This document shows positions 1-8,200 of a DNA stretch of 64,000 nt, one piece after another. Source of the DNA: Kiloniella sp. EL199. Its GTDB lineage: Bacteria > Pseudomonadota > Alphaproteobacteria > Kiloniellales > Kiloniellaceae. Below the pieces are notes generated by a model that was not told where the DNA came from, made no database searches, and saw nothing but the letters and a program-made list of their open reading frames with translations. Both the position numbers and the translations under genes were made by a program. The stretch's first letter is position 1, and the number at the start of each line of letters is the position of its first letter. Where the stretch lies: contig NZ_OMPU01000006.1 of the NCBI RefSeq assembly GCF_900313065.1, positions 564,734 to 628,733 on the forward strand. Reading direction: 5' to 3'.

Positions 1-471
1 CAGTAAAATAACCTTTGGATCCCGGGCAAGTGCGCGCCCTATGGCAACACGTTGACGTTGCCCACCAGAAATTTGCCCGGGTTTCCTGTCGAGGAGCTGC
101 TCAAGGCGAAGGATAGAGGCAATATCCTGTACCTTTTTGTCTATTATTTCTTTTGGTTGTTTTCCCAAGCGAAGCGGAAAGCCAATGTTTTCAGCAAGCG
201 TCATGTGGGGATAAAGTGCATATGATTGAAAAACCATTGCGATGTCCCGTTCAGAAGCGGGCAGTTGATCTGCACGCCGATCACCGATCCAGAATTCTCC
301 TGAACTGATTTCTTCCAGACCTGCAACCATGCGTAGCAGAGTGGATTTCCCACAGCCCGAAGGGCCGACAAAAACAACAAACTCGCCGGGCTGGATATCA
401 AGATTTATATTGCGGATTACCTGGATGTCGTCGAAATTTTTATCAATGTTTTTAAGTGAAAGAGCGGTCAT
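1..471 (-). CDS. Carbohydrate ABC transporter ATP-binding protein (MalK/UgpC type), partial
   Basis: This is the cytoplasmic ATPase that powers the sugar importer encoded just upstream. Only the first 157 residues are in the window; the gene runs off the left edge before Walker B. Visible are Walker A GPSGCGKST (residues 36-44), the Q-loop glutamine at about 82 in VFQSYALYPHMT, and the ABC signature SGGQRQR (about 135-141). The sequence is close to MalK/UgpC ATPases, which normally run to about 350-370 residues with a C-terminal OB-like domain not seen here. Its ATG overlaps the stop of the PfkB kinase gene as ATGA, so the two are probably translationally coupled. The transported sugar cannot be told from the ATPase. 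Confidence 0.93.
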   Translation of the reverse strand, partial: MTALSLKNIDKNFDDIQVIRNINLDIQPGEFVVFVGPSGCGKSTLLRMVAGLEEISSGEFWIGDRRADQLPASERDIAMVFQSYALYPHMTLAENIGFPLRLGKQPKEIIDKKVQDIASILRLEQLLDRKPGQISGGQRQRVAIGRALARDPKVILL

Positions 472-1502
472 ATTGCCTGCTTCCTTTTCTTGAAGATCTT
501 TTGTGCTGATCGTTGATCGGGGCATTCTTTTAAACCGACATCTTGATTGTTTGGGTAAGACCTTGGATGTGAAGAAATAGCGTGCCTTGCCGTATCAATA
601 GCGATTTTGAGGCATGTTTCTATGGATTGAGATCTTGCGTAAGCTGCAAGAAACCCTGCATTAAAGGAATCGCCAGCCCCGATTGTATCTTTGACGATGG
701 TTTCTGTTGATCTTTTTACCAAAGCAGGAGAACCAAACCTGTCCACTCTTGCGCCTTGCTTTCCAAGCTTGGTAACAAACAAGGAATTTTGGGGCATTTG
801 CTTTAAGATAGATTGATAATCAAGCTCGGTTTTTTCTGACTGTTGTGATCTTTCAGTAGCTAAAAGACCCCGAGCTTCTGCTTCATTGAGTAAAACAATA
901 TCTGTATAGAGGAGCCAGCTTAGGACTTCAGCACGTATACTGTTCGTCCATCCATTTGTTGGCCACGCTGTATCTAATGCAATTAAGCCACCTTTGGATT
1001 TAACAAATTTAAATATTTTTGTCAGAGCGGGGCGAATTGTTGGCATCAGAGATGTGCCGACGAATAGAACAACAACATTATTGAGATCCATCCCGGCAAG
1101 TCTGTTTTGTAGTTCGAGCGGCTGAAACTGGGCGACGTGGCCCGGTGTACTGAAAAAAGTTCGCTCTCCATCAGGGTGGGTAATGCCTACGGTCAAGGCT
1201 GTATCCACACTGTCTATAATCCAGTCATCGACGAGATCTGGATACTGCTTCATAAGCCAATCACCAAAGAGATCGTTGCCAATATTGACGACCATGCGGT
1301 GGCGAATACCCAATGCAGTGAGTGCTTTGGCTGTTATACCTGCCCCACCACCTTCGCGTAGATTTGCATCAGGCAAGATAACTTCGGTCCCAGGTGTTGG
1401 CCAGGGAGCTTGTGGTCCCATGATCAAATCAACATTCACTGTTCCGACTGTAATAATCTCTGGGTTCTTTAGTTTATCTTTTGGATTAGGAGCTTCTATC
1501 AT
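468..1502 (-). CDS. PfkB-family carbohydrate kinase
   Basis: A 344-residue ribokinase/PfkB-fold kinase, expected to phosphorylate a sugar or sugar derivative in the cytoplasm with ATP. The N-terminal substrate region contains NVDLIMGP (about 23-30) and the glycine-rich REGGGAGITAKAL (about 49-61). The C-terminal PfkB signature DTIGAGDSFNAGF (about 272-284) holds the GAGD anion hole and the presumed catalytic Asp278. The gene sits inside the ABC operon, joined on both sides by ATGA overlaps, so the kinase very likely acts on the imported sugar or on a product of it. Family membership does not reveal the substrate; ribose, fructose, deoxy sugars, inositol derivatives and nucleosides are all known PfkB substrates. 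Confidence 0.9.
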   Translation of the reverse strand: MIEAPNPKDKLKNPEIITVGTVNVDLIMGPQAPWPTPGTEVILPDANLREGGGAGITAKALTALGIRHRMVVNIGNDLFGDWLMKQYPDLVDDWIIDSVDTALTVGITHPDGERTFFSTPGHVAQFQPLELQNRLAGMDLNNVVVLFVGTSLMPTIRPALTKIFKFVKSKGGLIALDTAWPTNGWTNSIRAEVLSWLLYTDIVLLNEAEARGLLATERSQQSEKTELDYQSILKQMPQNSLFVTKLGKQGARVDRFGSPALVKRSTETIVKDTIGAGDSFNAGFLAAYARSQSIETCLKIAIDTARHAISSHPRSYPNNQDVGLKECPDQRSAQKIFKKRKQAI

Positions 1503-2350
1503 CCTTTAACACTCCCGCTCATTAACCCGGATACGAGCGATTTTTGTAGAAAATAAGCCATTGATACTGGTGGAATAGTGGCCAAGATTCCTGCGGCAGA
1601 GATAAGGCCATAGTCTGCAACACGCCCGGCGGCAAAGTCTGCGATGGTAACTGGAAGGGTTTTGGCCCGGACATCGTTTGTGAACAAAAGGGCATAGAAG
1701 AATTCATCCCACGCCATTAATACAGCCATTAACGCAGCTGCACCTAGTGCCGGTTTGGCGACGGGAAGGGTGATGTGCCAAATAATCTGAAGACGATTAG
1801 CGCCATCTATGAGAGGGGCCTCGTCCAGATCTATCGGGATTGCATCAAAGTTACTTTTCAGTAGCCATGTGGTGAAGGGAACAAGAATGCCGCAATATAT
1901 AGCAATCAGGGCAACATGGGTGTTGAGAAGCCCGAAAGATGCCATGGCAGAATAGAGAGGCAAGACAAGAGCGACAGGCGGCATCATAAAGGTTGCAATG
2001 GCTATAAATAACAGACTCTTCCTGCGTTTACCTGGCAGTCTGGAAAGGCTGTATGCTGCTGGTATCGCAGCGCAAAGGGACAGGAAGGTTGCGGATAGAG
2101 CGACAATCAAACTATTACGGAGGGCATAGAGGAAGGATTCTGCGCTCGTACTGTCAACGTCACCAATCAGGTTGATATAGTTTTCAAAAGAAATGTCTTC
2201 GGGTGTCCATTGTAAAGGGAGTGTGGTCAGATCTTTGGTAGAGCTGACACTCATAATAAACAGCCATAATACAGGACAGAGAAGAATAAGGCCGAGTATA
2301 ATCGCTGAACTATAAACGATGACTGTCTGTGTTTTACTACGTTGAATCAT
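1499..2350 (-). CDS. Carbohydrate ABC transporter permease (MalG/UgpE type)
   Basis: The second inner-membrane permease of the sugar importer, 283 residues with about six hydrophobic segments. The cytoplasmic EAA loop that docks on the ATPase is seen as EAPLIDGANRLQIIWHITLP (about 177-196). I chose the ATG at 2350 (MIQRSK) over an in-frame upstream ATG at 2380 because at 2350 the start overlaps the stop of the preceding permease as ATGA, the arrangement used at the other tight junctions of this operon. It belongs to the binding-protein-dependent transport permease family of carbohydrate type 1 importers. Confidence 0.93.
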   Translation of the reverse strand: MIQRSKTQTVIVYSSAIILGLILLCPVLWLFIMSVSSTKDLTTLPLQWTPEDISFENYINLIGDVDSTSAESFLYALRNSLIVALSATFLSLCAAIPAAYSLSRLPGKRRKSLLFIAIATFMMPPVALVLPLYSAMASFGLLNTHVALIAIYCGILVPFTTWLLKSNFDAIPIDLDEAPLIDGANRLQIIWHITLPVAKPALGAAALMAVLMAWDEFFYALLFTNDVRAKTLPVTIADFAAGRVADYGLISAAGILATIPPVSMAYFLQKSLVSGLMSGSVKG

Positions 2351-3234
2351 GCTGTATTCCCCTGTTTTTTGATAAGCCATAGATAGGTGGCTATCAGAAG
2401 GGCGCTTATAAGAACGACGATGAGTGCATAAGAGGCACCAGAGCCTATGCGCATATAGGCGAAGGCTTCTTGATAGACATGAAAACTGACTGTTTTTGTA
2501 CTATCTGCCGGGCCGCCACGGGTCATGACATAAATAATGTCAAAGACTTTAAATGCTTCGATCGTACGCAGGACGAGGGCAACAGAAACGGGGGCGATAA
2601 TAGCGGGGAAAACAACTGCCCAAAAGCGTTGCCAAGCATTTGCCCCATCCAGGGTTGCTGCTTCGATCAAGTCTTTCGAAATTGTTTGTAAAGCCGCAAG
2701 GGTAATGAGAGCGACCAGAGGGAAGTTCTTCCAGATATCAGCTATTGCGACCATCCAAAGCGCAAGATCAGGGTCGCCTAACCAGCTTTGATATTCTGCC
2801 ATGAGACCAAGTTGACTGAGAAGAGCATTCAATGCACCAAAATCGGGGCCATAGATAAGTCGCCACATCATTGCGTTGACCACAGTCGGCAGGGCCAATG
2901 GCAGTATCAAAAGCGCTCTTAACAGAGTTCTTCCCTTGAAAGCCTGATTTAACAGCAAAGCGACAAGGACACCGATGACAATTTCAGCCGAGACGGAAAC
3001 AGACACAAAATATGCTGTGTTTTCTATTGAATCCAAAAACTTCGTATTACCGAGTGCTTTTAGGTAGTTTTTAAAACCAACCCATCTGTCTGTTGTGGCG
3101 GGGGATGCAAGATGGGCGGCGGTAAAGCTGTAATAAACCGTTTTTATCAGGGGGTATCCGACCACCCCGATGATGATTGTCATCATCGGGGTCAGCAGGA
3201 GCCACGCAGTTGTGGCTTTGGGAAAACGCACCAT
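2347..3234 (-). CDS. Carbohydrate ABC transporter permease (MalF/UgpA type)
   Basis: The first inner-membrane permease of the importer, 295 residues. It has an N-terminal hydrophobic segment followed by five more, and the EAA loop EAATLDGANAWQRFWAVVFP (about 191-210). It lies 14 bp downstream of the binding-protein gene and overlaps the second permease by 4 bp (ATGA). Together with the other permease it should form the membrane channel. No truncation is seen. Confidence 0.93.
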   Translation of the reverse strand: MVRFPKATTAWLLLTPMMTIIIGVVGYPLIKTVYYSFTAAHLASPATTDRWVGFKNYLKALGNTKFLDSIENTAYFVSVSVSAEIVIGVLVALLLNQAFKGRTLLRALLILPLALPTVVNAMMWRLIYGPDFGALNALLSQLGLMAEYQSWLGDPDLALWMVAIADIWKNFPLVALITLAALQTISKDLIEAATLDGANAWQRFWAVVFPAIIAPVSVALVLRTIEAFKVFDIIYVMTRGGPADSTKTVSFHVYQEAFAYMRIGSGASYALIVVLISALLIATYLWLIKKQGNTA

Positions 3235-3248
3235 TGAATTTTACTACT

Positions 3249-4493
3249 CTAGTCCAAACCAGCAGCAACATCAGCGGCTTCATTCAACGCCTCTGCCGGG
3301 GCCTTTGAGCCCAGAAGAGCTTCCTGAATTGCTACCTGCAGTGCAGAAGACATTTCCTGATAGGACGCTTTTGTCGGGCGTGGATACATTGCTGCCAAAC
3401 CGACTTTTGCGGCTTTCAATAGCTCTTCCTGACCTTTGGTTACCGCAGGATTATTATAGGAATCTTTCCAAACGGGCAGGCTGAGTTTTGCAAAGTCTTC
3501 TTGAACAGGCTTGGATGTCAGATGTTCAATATATTTCCACGCCAGTTCTTTGTTCTTGCTTTTGGATGTAATGCCAAGACCCATGGACCCATTAACAGCG
3601 GATGCAGTGCTGATTCCCTTTGCTCCGGGGGCTGGGGCAATGCCCACATGTCCGGCAACAGATGATTCTTTTGGATCATTGGCAAGGTTATACATGTAGG
3701 TCCAGTTCACTGCGAAGGCTGCTTGCCCGCTAGAGAAAGTACGGCGCACATCTTCTTCGGAATATTCACGTGAATTGGGGTTCGTCAGGCCAAGTTTAAT
3801 GGTATCAACCATGTACTCCAAAGCCTTGAGGCCACCTCCCTGTTGGAAGACGGGTTTGCCATCCGTGTCGAGGAACTCGCCGCCCATAGCTGACAAGAAA
3901 GTCGCGTAGTCACAAATTACAGCCTCCGATTGGGACCAACTCCAAACCAAGGGGTAATCTACGATACCCTTGTCTTTAATGAGTTGCGCCTGAGTGGTGA
4001 GCTCTGACCAGGTAACGGGCGGTTTTGATATGCCAGCTTCTTTTAGCATCTTCTCATTATAAAAAAGGTATTTGGTATCTACGATCCATGGCATACCGTA
4101 ATATTTCCCACCATACTCAACCGTGGTCCAGGCACCTTCCAGGATTTCTTCTTTTGTCGCAGAGTTGATTTTGTCACTGACGTCAGTCAACAGCCCATAC
4201 TGCGCAAATTCAGCAGGCCAGATAACATCGAAGAGAACAACGTCATAACCTTCGGAAGCATTATGAGAGAGTACGATTTTATCGTGAAGTGCCTCGTAGG
4301 GGACAAATTCCATCTTAACATCAACACCTGGATTTACCTTTTCAAAGGCTTCCGTCATGTTTTCAATGTCTTGTTCACTATACGCCGCTTGCGCCATGAA
4401 GAGGGCACTTAGCTGGGTTTTTTCCGCACTAGCCGGAGATGTAGCAACAAATGTACCAAGAGCTGCGGCCATAAGTAATTTAGTTTTCTTCAT
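3249..4493 (-). CDS. Sugar ABC transporter substrate-binding protein
   Basis: A 414-residue periplasmic solute-binding protein of the extracellular solute-binding family 1 (MalE/UgpB-like), first gene of the operon. A Sec signal peptide is clear: MKKTK, a hydrophobic core and a likely cleavage after ATSPASA at about residue 23. The ATG at 4493 is preceded by a strong ribosome site (AGGGAGG on the minus strand, about 5 nt away). The family binds mono- or oligosaccharides and delivers them to the permeases encoded next. The start faces the divergent ROK regulator across 141 bp. The ligand is not predictable by eye. Confidence 0.93.
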   Translation of the reverse strand: MKKTKLLMAAALGTFVATSPASAEKTQLSALFMAQAAYSEQDIENMTEAFEKVNPGVDVKMEFVPYEALHDKIVLSHNASEGYDVVLFDVIWPAEFAQYGLLTDVSDKINSATKEEILEGAWTTVEYGGKYYGMPWIVDTKYLFYNEKMLKEAGISKPPVTWSELTTQAQLIKDKGIVDYPLVWSWSQSEAVICDYATFLSAMGGEFLDTDGKPVFQQGGGLKALEYMVDTIKLGLTNPNSREYSEEDVRRTFSSGQAAFAVNWTYMYNLANDPKESSVAGHVGIAPAPGAKGISTASAVNGSMGLGITSKSKNKELAWKYIEHLTSKPVQEDFAKLSLPVWKDSYNNPAVTKGQEELLKAAKVGLAAMYPRPTKASYQEMSSALQVAIQEALLGSKAPAEALNEAADVAAGLD

Positions 4494-4591
4494 ATTAACC
4501 TCCCTGTTTCAAGGTTATTGCCACTAAGACGGGTACGCAAAAGTTTGTAGTTTTTATTTGTCTGTGGCAGTTTGAGTGGATAGTGTTATTT

Positions 4592-4612
4592 ATTAACTCA
4601 ATTTGATTTAAT
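4592..4612. promoter_or_regulatory. Candidate ROK-regulator operator (inverted repeat)
   Basis: Arms ATTAACTCAA and TTGATTTAAT flank a single central T and match at 9 of 10 positions. The dyad lies in the 141-bp gap between the divergent binding-protein gene and the ROK regulator, about 22 bp before the regulator's ATG. Position and symmetry fit an autoregulated operator; the assignment to the ROK protein is inference. Confidence 0.5.
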
Positions 4613-4634
4613 TAATCTAGCATGGAATTGTCAT

Positions 4635-5864
4635 ATGGCAACGGAAAAAAATAAAAGTGGTGAAAATCATGCTGTTAAGTCCGGCGTTTTGGGGACGAAT
4701 CTGGAGCACGCCAAAGAGCATAATCTCAGGGCGGTGATAGATGCAGTGCGCCGTCATGGTGAATTAACACGTGCAGAAATCACCCGGGTAACGGCCCTTT
4801 CCGTACAGACAATTTCAAATCTTGTTGCCGAATTGGAGCAACGTGGATTGCTGATTGCGGGTGAACCACAGAAAGCAAAAAGAGGGCAGCCTGCACGTCC
4901 CTATCGGTTGAATTCTCAGGGGGGATTTTCTGTTGGCATGCAGATGGATCATCAACTTGCCCTGGCCATTGTTGTTAATCTTGCCGGTGAAGAAATTGCC
5001 AGAATACAACAGGATGTATCTCGTCCATCACCTGAAGAAGGCGTAGAGATTCTGGCCAGACTTGTTGATCAGGTAATCGAAACCGCGGGGGTTGAAAAAG
5101 AACGGGTATTTGGTGTCGGGGTCGCTATTCCTGGGCCTTTTGATATCAGTGGCCCAACGGGTGTTGGCCCCGGGTGGGTGAATTTTCCACTGGAAGAAAA
5201 GTTATCTGCGCACTTGGGTTTGCCTGTTATTGTCGAGAATGACGCAAATGCTGCGGCAATTGCTGAACGCTTGCATGGTGCTGGCAAGCGATTTGATAAT
5301 TTTGTCTATGTTTTTATTGGTATGGGACTGGGCGCAGGCCTGTTTTTAAATGGTCAGGTCTATCATGGCGCAAGGGGCGCTGCAGGTGAAATAGGTCATA
5401 TTCTTGTTGAGACAGATGGGAAGCAATGCGAATGTGGGAACAGCGGTTGTTTCGAACGATATGTTTCTTTACGCGCTGCCTATCAAGCTTTGGGCGAAGG
5501 AGATACAGATCATAGTTCGCCGGATCATCTGATGGATTTGTATGAACAAAGGAACCCTGCTTTTATGAGTTGGCTCAAAGAAGCAGCGGAAAAATTGCGT
5601 GTAGGCATTTTGGCGCTAGAAAGCTCTTTTGATCCTGAAGTGATTTTTATCGGGGGGCTGTTACCGCCCAAAATTGCAGAAGCCTTACTTGAAGAGATGA
5701 TGCCTTTGTTGCCATCTGTTGTGACACAGTTGAAACCAATTGAACAACGTGTACTTTTGGGTGTTAGTGCTCCGTCCGCGCCAGCTCACGGTGCTGCAAG
5801 TGTGCCTATTTTCTACGAATTTAATGCCGAGCTTTACAGCCAGTCGAAAGCATCTGTGAAATAG
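4635..5864 (+). CDS. ROK-family transcriptional regulator (NagC/XylR-like)
   Basis: A 409-residue sugar-responsive repressor. An N-terminal winged helix-turn-helix covers about residues 30-75 (helix pair around TRAEITRVTALSVQTISNL). It is followed by the ROK sugar-kinase-like domain: VENDANAAAIAE (about 200-211, Asp203), GEIGH (251-255), and the zinc motif CECGNSGCFE (Cys265, Cys267, Cys272). It is encoded divergently from the sugar ABC/PfkB operon and most likely controls it, with the imported sugar or its phosphate as effector. Whether the domain keeps kinase activity is unknown; ROK repressors usually do not. Confidence 0.9.
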   Translation: MATEKNKSGENHAVKSGVLGTNLEHAKEHNLRAVIDAVRRHGELTRAEITRVTALSVQTISNLVAELEQRGLLIAGEPQKAKRGQPARPYRLNSQGGFSVGMQMDHQLALAIVVNLAGEEIARIQQDVSRPSPEEGVEILARLVDQVIETAGVEKERVFGVGVAIPGPFDISGPTGVGPGWVNFPLEEKLSAHLGLPVIVENDANAAAIAERLHGAGKRFDNFVYVFIGMGLGAGLFLNGQVYHGARGAAGEIGHILVETDGKQCECGNSGCFERYVSLRAAYQALGEGDTDHSSPDHLMDLYEQRNPAFMSWLKEAAEKLRVGILALESSFDPEVIFIGGLLPPKIAEALLEEMMPLLPSVVTQLKPIEQRVLLGVSAPSAPAHGAASVPIFYEFNAELYSQSKASVK

Positions 5865-5905
5865 ACGTATAAAATGCTCATACTCCTCTATTTTTCTTGT
5901 TGATT

Positions 5906-6814
5906 TTAGTCGACTTTTTGTTGTGGCGTTGTTTCATATTTTTTGAACTTGCGCCCTGCAATTTCCAAAAGCTCTCTGACAACCCAGCTTTGCTTTCTGT
6001 CTTTCTTGAAGTATGCGGAATATTTATAGGATATGACGGGTCTAAAGGGCCTGATGTTTACTCCCATTGTTGCCCAGATCGGGGCAGAGAAGGGTTCCAG
6101 CACGCCGCAGCACAGGCCTTTATTTACAAGTGAATAGGCATTTGCAGAATGTCGGGTACTGAACTGGGTGACAGGCTTTATCCGTTTGTAGAGGTCGGTA
6201 TGCTGATGAAAGGCGAGAACATCATCACTGTCCAGTGCAATGAGCCTTTCGCCGATTAAATCTTCTTCGTAAATAATCGTCTTCTCGCGCAAAGGATGTT
6301 GAGGGGTGAGTGCGCAGATATAATCAACTTTGGCCAGGGTGACTTGTTCGACACCTGGCTGTTGCCCCATCTGGTTGCCAAAGGCAATGTCGAGATCGTC
6401 GTCCATAAGCGTTTTGAAATAGCTTTCGACATCCATTGTGTTAAGGGTAATATTTATGTCGGGATGATTTGCTGTAAACTCTTCGATGATCTCGGGTACG
6501 ACACTGACAGAGATGGCACCAAGTGAAATAATCCGTATTTCCTGTTGTTTATCTCGTGAGATATCTTCGGCTACAGTTTTGAGTTTTGAGAAAGCATCAA
6601 AGACTTCATCAAGTTTACGGTAAAAAGCCATTCCTTCGGGCGTTGGAACAACACGTCCTTTGCGGCGGTGTAGCAAATTTAGCTGAAGAGAGTATTCCAG
6701 ATCTGCGAGGAGTCTGCTGATCGTAGGCTGCGTTGTTTTCAAGCTTTTGGCAGCAGAAGAAATAGTGCCATTCAGAATTGTGGCCCGGAAAGCCTCAAGT
6801 TGTCGCATTCGCAT
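5906..6814 (-). CDS. LysR-family transcriptional regulator
   Basis: A LysR-type regulator of 302 residues if it starts at 6814 (MRMRQLEAF). The N-terminal helix-turn-helix is clear (RQLEAFRATILNGTISSAAK, then TTQPTISRLLADLE), followed by a periplasmic-binding-like effector domain. The frame stays open to 6907, but that extension would overlap the promoter region and the family normally begins right at the MRQLEAF segment. A GGAT element lies 8 nt before 6814. The gene is divergent from the M20 hydrolase and peptide-transporter cluster and probably regulates it, sensing an amino-acid-like ligand. Confidence 0.88.
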   Translation of the reverse strand: MRMRQLEAFRATILNGTISSAAKSLKTTQPTISRLLADLEYSLQLNLLHRRKGRVVPTPEGMAFYRKLDEVFDAFSKLKTVAEDISRDKQQEIRIISLGAISVSVVPEIIEEFTANHPDINITLNTMDVESYFKTLMDDDLDIAFGNQMGQQPGVEQVTLAKVDYICALTPQHPLREKTIIYEEDLIGERLIALDSDDVLAFHQHTDLYKRIKPVTQFSTRHSANAYSLVNKGLCCGVLEPFSAPIWATMGVNIRPFRPVISYKYSAYFKKDRKQSWVVRELLEIAGRKFKKYETTPQQKVD

Positions 6815-6840
6815 GAGTAAATATCCATTATGCTTTTTTT

Positions 6841-6854
6841 GTATACCTATATAC
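6841..6854. promoter_or_regulatory. Candidate LysR operator dyad
   Basis: GTATA and TATAC arms are separated by CCTA, giving a T-N11-A-like dyad typical of LysR-binding sites; a further TATAC follows 9 bp later. It lies 27 bp from the LysR start, between the two divergent genes. Short AT-rich arms make chance occurrence possible. Confidence 0.35.
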
Positions 6855-6971
6855 ATCATTATACGTTGATTCAATTCCTGGATCGTGGCCTTCTTACCCA
6901 CCTGCACAGATACGTTTTGTTGGCTGCTTGCTTTTCAAATGATTCTCATAAGTGGCTTGAGGGAGTTGCCT

Positions 6972-8135
6972 GTGGCTGATTATTACTCGGCAAAAGAAAT
7001 GCTTACCAAGCTGGTTTCGTTTGATACTGTATCGCGAAACAGCAATATTCCTCTTATAGAGTTTGTTGAAGAGTATTTAAGCTCACACGGTATTGCCTCC
7101 AAACGCGTTCCAAATGCTGATGGCTCCAAGACCAATTTATGGGCAACCATTGGCCCTGATACAGATGGCGGCGTGGTTTTATCTGGGCATACAGATGTTG
7201 TGCCTGTCGAAGGACAACCTTGGGATACTGACCCCTTTGAGGTCGTTGAAAAAGATGGTCTTCTCTATGGTCGGGGAACTGCTGATATGAAAGCTTTTTC
7301 GGCCATAGCCTTATCGCTGGTACCTGATATGATCGAGGCTAAAATGAACCGTCCGATACACCTTGCACTTTCTTATGATGAGGAAGTCGGGTGTCTTGGG
7401 GCGCCGTTTATGATTGCTGATATGGCACCAAAGGTTAAAGCTGAAGCCGTCATTGTTGGTGAACCAACGATGATGAAGGTGGTATCCGGTCATAAAGGTG
7501 CTTTGGGACTGATAACACGAGTCCGAGGGTTTGAAGTCCATTCCAGCCTTGTTCACACTGGTGTATCCGCAGTGCTTGTTGCAGCTAAGCTTGTTGTCTG
7601 GCACGAGAAAAAAATGCTGGAAAATAAAGCACGAACAGAAAAGCTACCCGAGAATGCTTTGTTTGATCCGGCCTATACCACTTTGCACTGTGGTGTCATA
7701 GAAGGCGGGACCGCCAGTAATATAACTGCGAAAGATTGCTCTTTTACGACAGATATTCGTGCTTTGCCTCAAGAAGACCCGATGGCTTATCTGGATGCTT
7801 ATCGTGCCTATGCTGAAGAGTTGGAAGCAGAGATGAAGCGTGTTGCCCCATCTGCACGAATTGAGATCGAAATAACAGGGAATGTGCCGGGCTGCCGTCG
7901 GGAAAATGATGGCCAAGCTGAAAGACTGGTCCGCCAGATAACAGGTGATAATGCGGAACACGTTGTATCATATGGTACGGAAGCTGGACAATTTCAGGAT
8001 GGTGGTTATTCGACAATTGTTTGCGGTCCTGGTGATATTGCTCAGGCGCATGCTGCCAATGAATACCTGTCCGTTGAACAACTAAATGCCGGGGTTGATT
8101 TTCAGCGCCGTTTAATTGAGCGACTGGCCAGTTAG
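6972..8135 (+). CDS. M20-family deacylase, acetylornithine deacetylase (ArgE)-like
   Basis: A 387-residue zinc metallohydrolase starting at GTG 6972, where GAGGGAG (6959-6965) gives a well-spaced ribosome site. The open frame extends upstream to an ATG at 6885 but with no such site. Metal and catalytic residues are in place: SGHTDVVP (His73, Asp75), GRGTADMK (bridging Asp105), and YDEEVG (Glu137/Glu138, general base). The best match by eye is ArgE, which removes the acetyl group from N-acetylornithine. Its position in a peptide-uptake cluster, next to a second amidohydrolase and a LysR gene rather than arginine genes, suggests a catabolic role on imported N-acyl amino acids. Confidence 0.85.
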   Translation: MADYYSAKEMLTKLVSFDTVSRNSNIPLIEFVEEYLSSHGIASKRVPNADGSKTNLWATIGPDTDGGVVLSGHTDVVPVEGQPWDTDPFEVVEKDGLLYGRGTADMKAFSAIALSLVPDMIEAKMNRPIHLALSYDEEVGCLGAPFMIADMAPKVKAEAVIVGEPTMMKVVSGHKGALGLITRVRGFEVHSSLVHTGVSAVLVAAKLVVWHEKKMLENKARTEKLPENALFDPAYTTLHCGVIEGGTASNITAKDCSFTTDIRALPQEDPMAYLDAYRAYAEELEAEMKRVAPSARIEIEITGNVPGCRRENDGQAERLVRQITGDNAEHVVSYGTEAGQFQDGGYSTIVCGPGDIAQAHAANEYLSVEQLNAGVDFQRRLIERLAS

Positions 8136-8200
8136 CCTATTGAAGTAAATTAGAATAATTTAAGCACGTACAGTAGAGATACCAAATTAAGGAATAATAA

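Noticed and set aside
6885-6971. Longer N-terminus for the ArgE-like enzyme
   Set aside because: No ribosome site at 6885, whereas GAGGGAG is ideally spaced before GTG 6972.
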